Source: DASXIF01 sp036498145 (GTDB taxonomy: Bacteria; Actinomycetota; Actinomycetes; Mycobacteriales; Jatrophihabitantaceae). Taken from it: a DNA stretch of 64,000 bases. This document shows, one piece after another, positions 63,731-64,000 of the stretch. Under the pieces are notes generated by a model. The model saw nothing but the letters and a program-made list of their open reading frames with translations, was not told the origin of the DNA and ran no database searches. Position 1 is the first letter of the stretch. The number at the start of each line of letters is the position of its first letter. Position numbers and translations under genes: made by a program. The DNA is taken from positions 868,001-932,000 of the forward strand of contig CAVPSV010000004.1 in NCBI GenBank assembly GCA_963708625.1. Reading direction: 5' to 3'.

Positions 63731-64000
63731 TCACCCTTTCGACAGGAGTGCCCGACCGAAGAAGGTCAGGTTCGCCGGGCGCTCGGCGAGCCGGCGCATC
63801 AGATAGCCGTACCACTGGGCACCGTAGGGGACGTAGACCCGCACGGTGTGCCCGGCCCGCGCCAGGCGCGCCTGCTCGTCCGGGCGAATGCCGTAGAGCA
63901 TCTGGAACTCGTGCGCGGCCAGGCTGTTGCCGTGAAACGCCGCCCGCTCGGTGGCAATGGCAATCAGCCGCGGATCGTGCGTCGCGAACATCGGATAGCC
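63731..64000 (-). CDS. proline dehydrogenase, C-terminal part (5' end beyond window)
   Basis: The visible part reads MFATHDPRLIAIATERAAFH, MLYGIRPDEQARLARAGHT, VRVYVPYGAQWYGYLMRRLA and ERPANLTFFGRALLS. This is the end of the FAD-dependent PRODH barrel, with the proline-binding YxxRR-type YLMRRLAERP motif. Oxidises proline to pyrroline-5-carboxylate. It ends 5 nt before the proC ATG, so breakdown and synthesis genes are placed side by side. Confidence 0.9.
   Translation of the reverse strand, partial: GYPMFATHDPRLIAIATERAAFHGNSLAAHEFQMLYGIRPDEQARLARAGHTVRVYVPYGAQWYGYLMRRLAERPANLTFFGRALLSKG

Overview
This window is high-GC chromosomal DNA from an actinomycete (Actinomycetota). The evidence is a futalosine-type menaquinone pathway with its own prenyltransferase and decarboxylase, system II cytochrome c maturation, a rex-hemA-hemC-hemD-hemB operon, a BldN-like sigma factor next to a RsbN-like membrane protein, a 13E12-type DUF222/HNH gene, BldC-like and AURKAIP1/COX24 small genes beside proC, and many TANNNT -10 boxes placed 6-7 nt before a start codon (leaderless transcripts). 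A Frankiales- or Jatrophihabitans-like organism would fit, but the genus cannot be fixed from the sequence alone.

Layout. 0-8.5 kb: dacB/ppa divergent pair, a thioredoxin-fold ferredoxin, a JmjC-like cupin oxygenase, menaquinone methyltransferase with an odd Gly/Ala/Asp tail, a NIPA/EamA-type membrane protein, and two secreted GDSL esterases. 8.5-14.4 kb: mqnC, mqnA and mqnE mixed with an SDR, a PPOX/F420-type flavoprotein, an inositol-monophosphatase-like enzyme and a DUF4229 protein. 14.6-18.5 kb: MMPL exporter, its TetR regulator and a SAM methyltransferase. 18.5-25.2 kb: a secreted three-repeat/substrate-binding fusion, a VapBC-type toxin-antitoxin pair with a palindromic operator, an Lrp regulator, and the ubiX-mqnP-mqnL set of menaquinone genes. 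25.3-36.5 kb: a two-component system followed by eight overlapping genes that combine flavin/iron-sulfur electron transfer (ApbE, a ferric-reductase-like membrane protein, a NuoF-like protein, ferredoxin) with surface glycosylation (GT2-GtrA and two GT39). 36.7-43.8 kb: lipase, the ccsB-resB-ccdA-resA cytochrome c maturation cluster, a phosphatase and hemL. 43.9-47.7 kb: secreted adhesin-like protein, a 13E12-type HNH gene, and a GNAT gene together with a broken partial copy of it. 47.7-55.1 kb: heme operon under Rex, glutaredoxin, acyl-CoA ligase. 55.3-64 kb: BldN/RsbN-like pair, SerB1-like HAD, an unrecognised secreted coiled-coil protein, acyltransferase, epimerase, ribosomal-type mini-protein, BldC-like regulator, proC and the end of proline dehydrogenase.

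How it works together: most of the window serves respiration. Menaquinone synthesis, heme synthesis, cytochrome c maturation and redox sensing (Rex) lie close together, and the 25-36 kb operon looks like an accessory membrane electron-transfer module tied to extracytoplasmic glycosylation.

Quality caution: between about 14.36 and 43.67 kb at least twelve genes, including housekeeping genes (mqnE, hemL, resB, ccsB), carry single-base frameshifts, almost all explained by one extra base. Nothing similar is seen outside that stretch. These are more likely uncorrected sequence errors than true pseudogenes. The coordinates given for those genes span the whole reconstructed gene.
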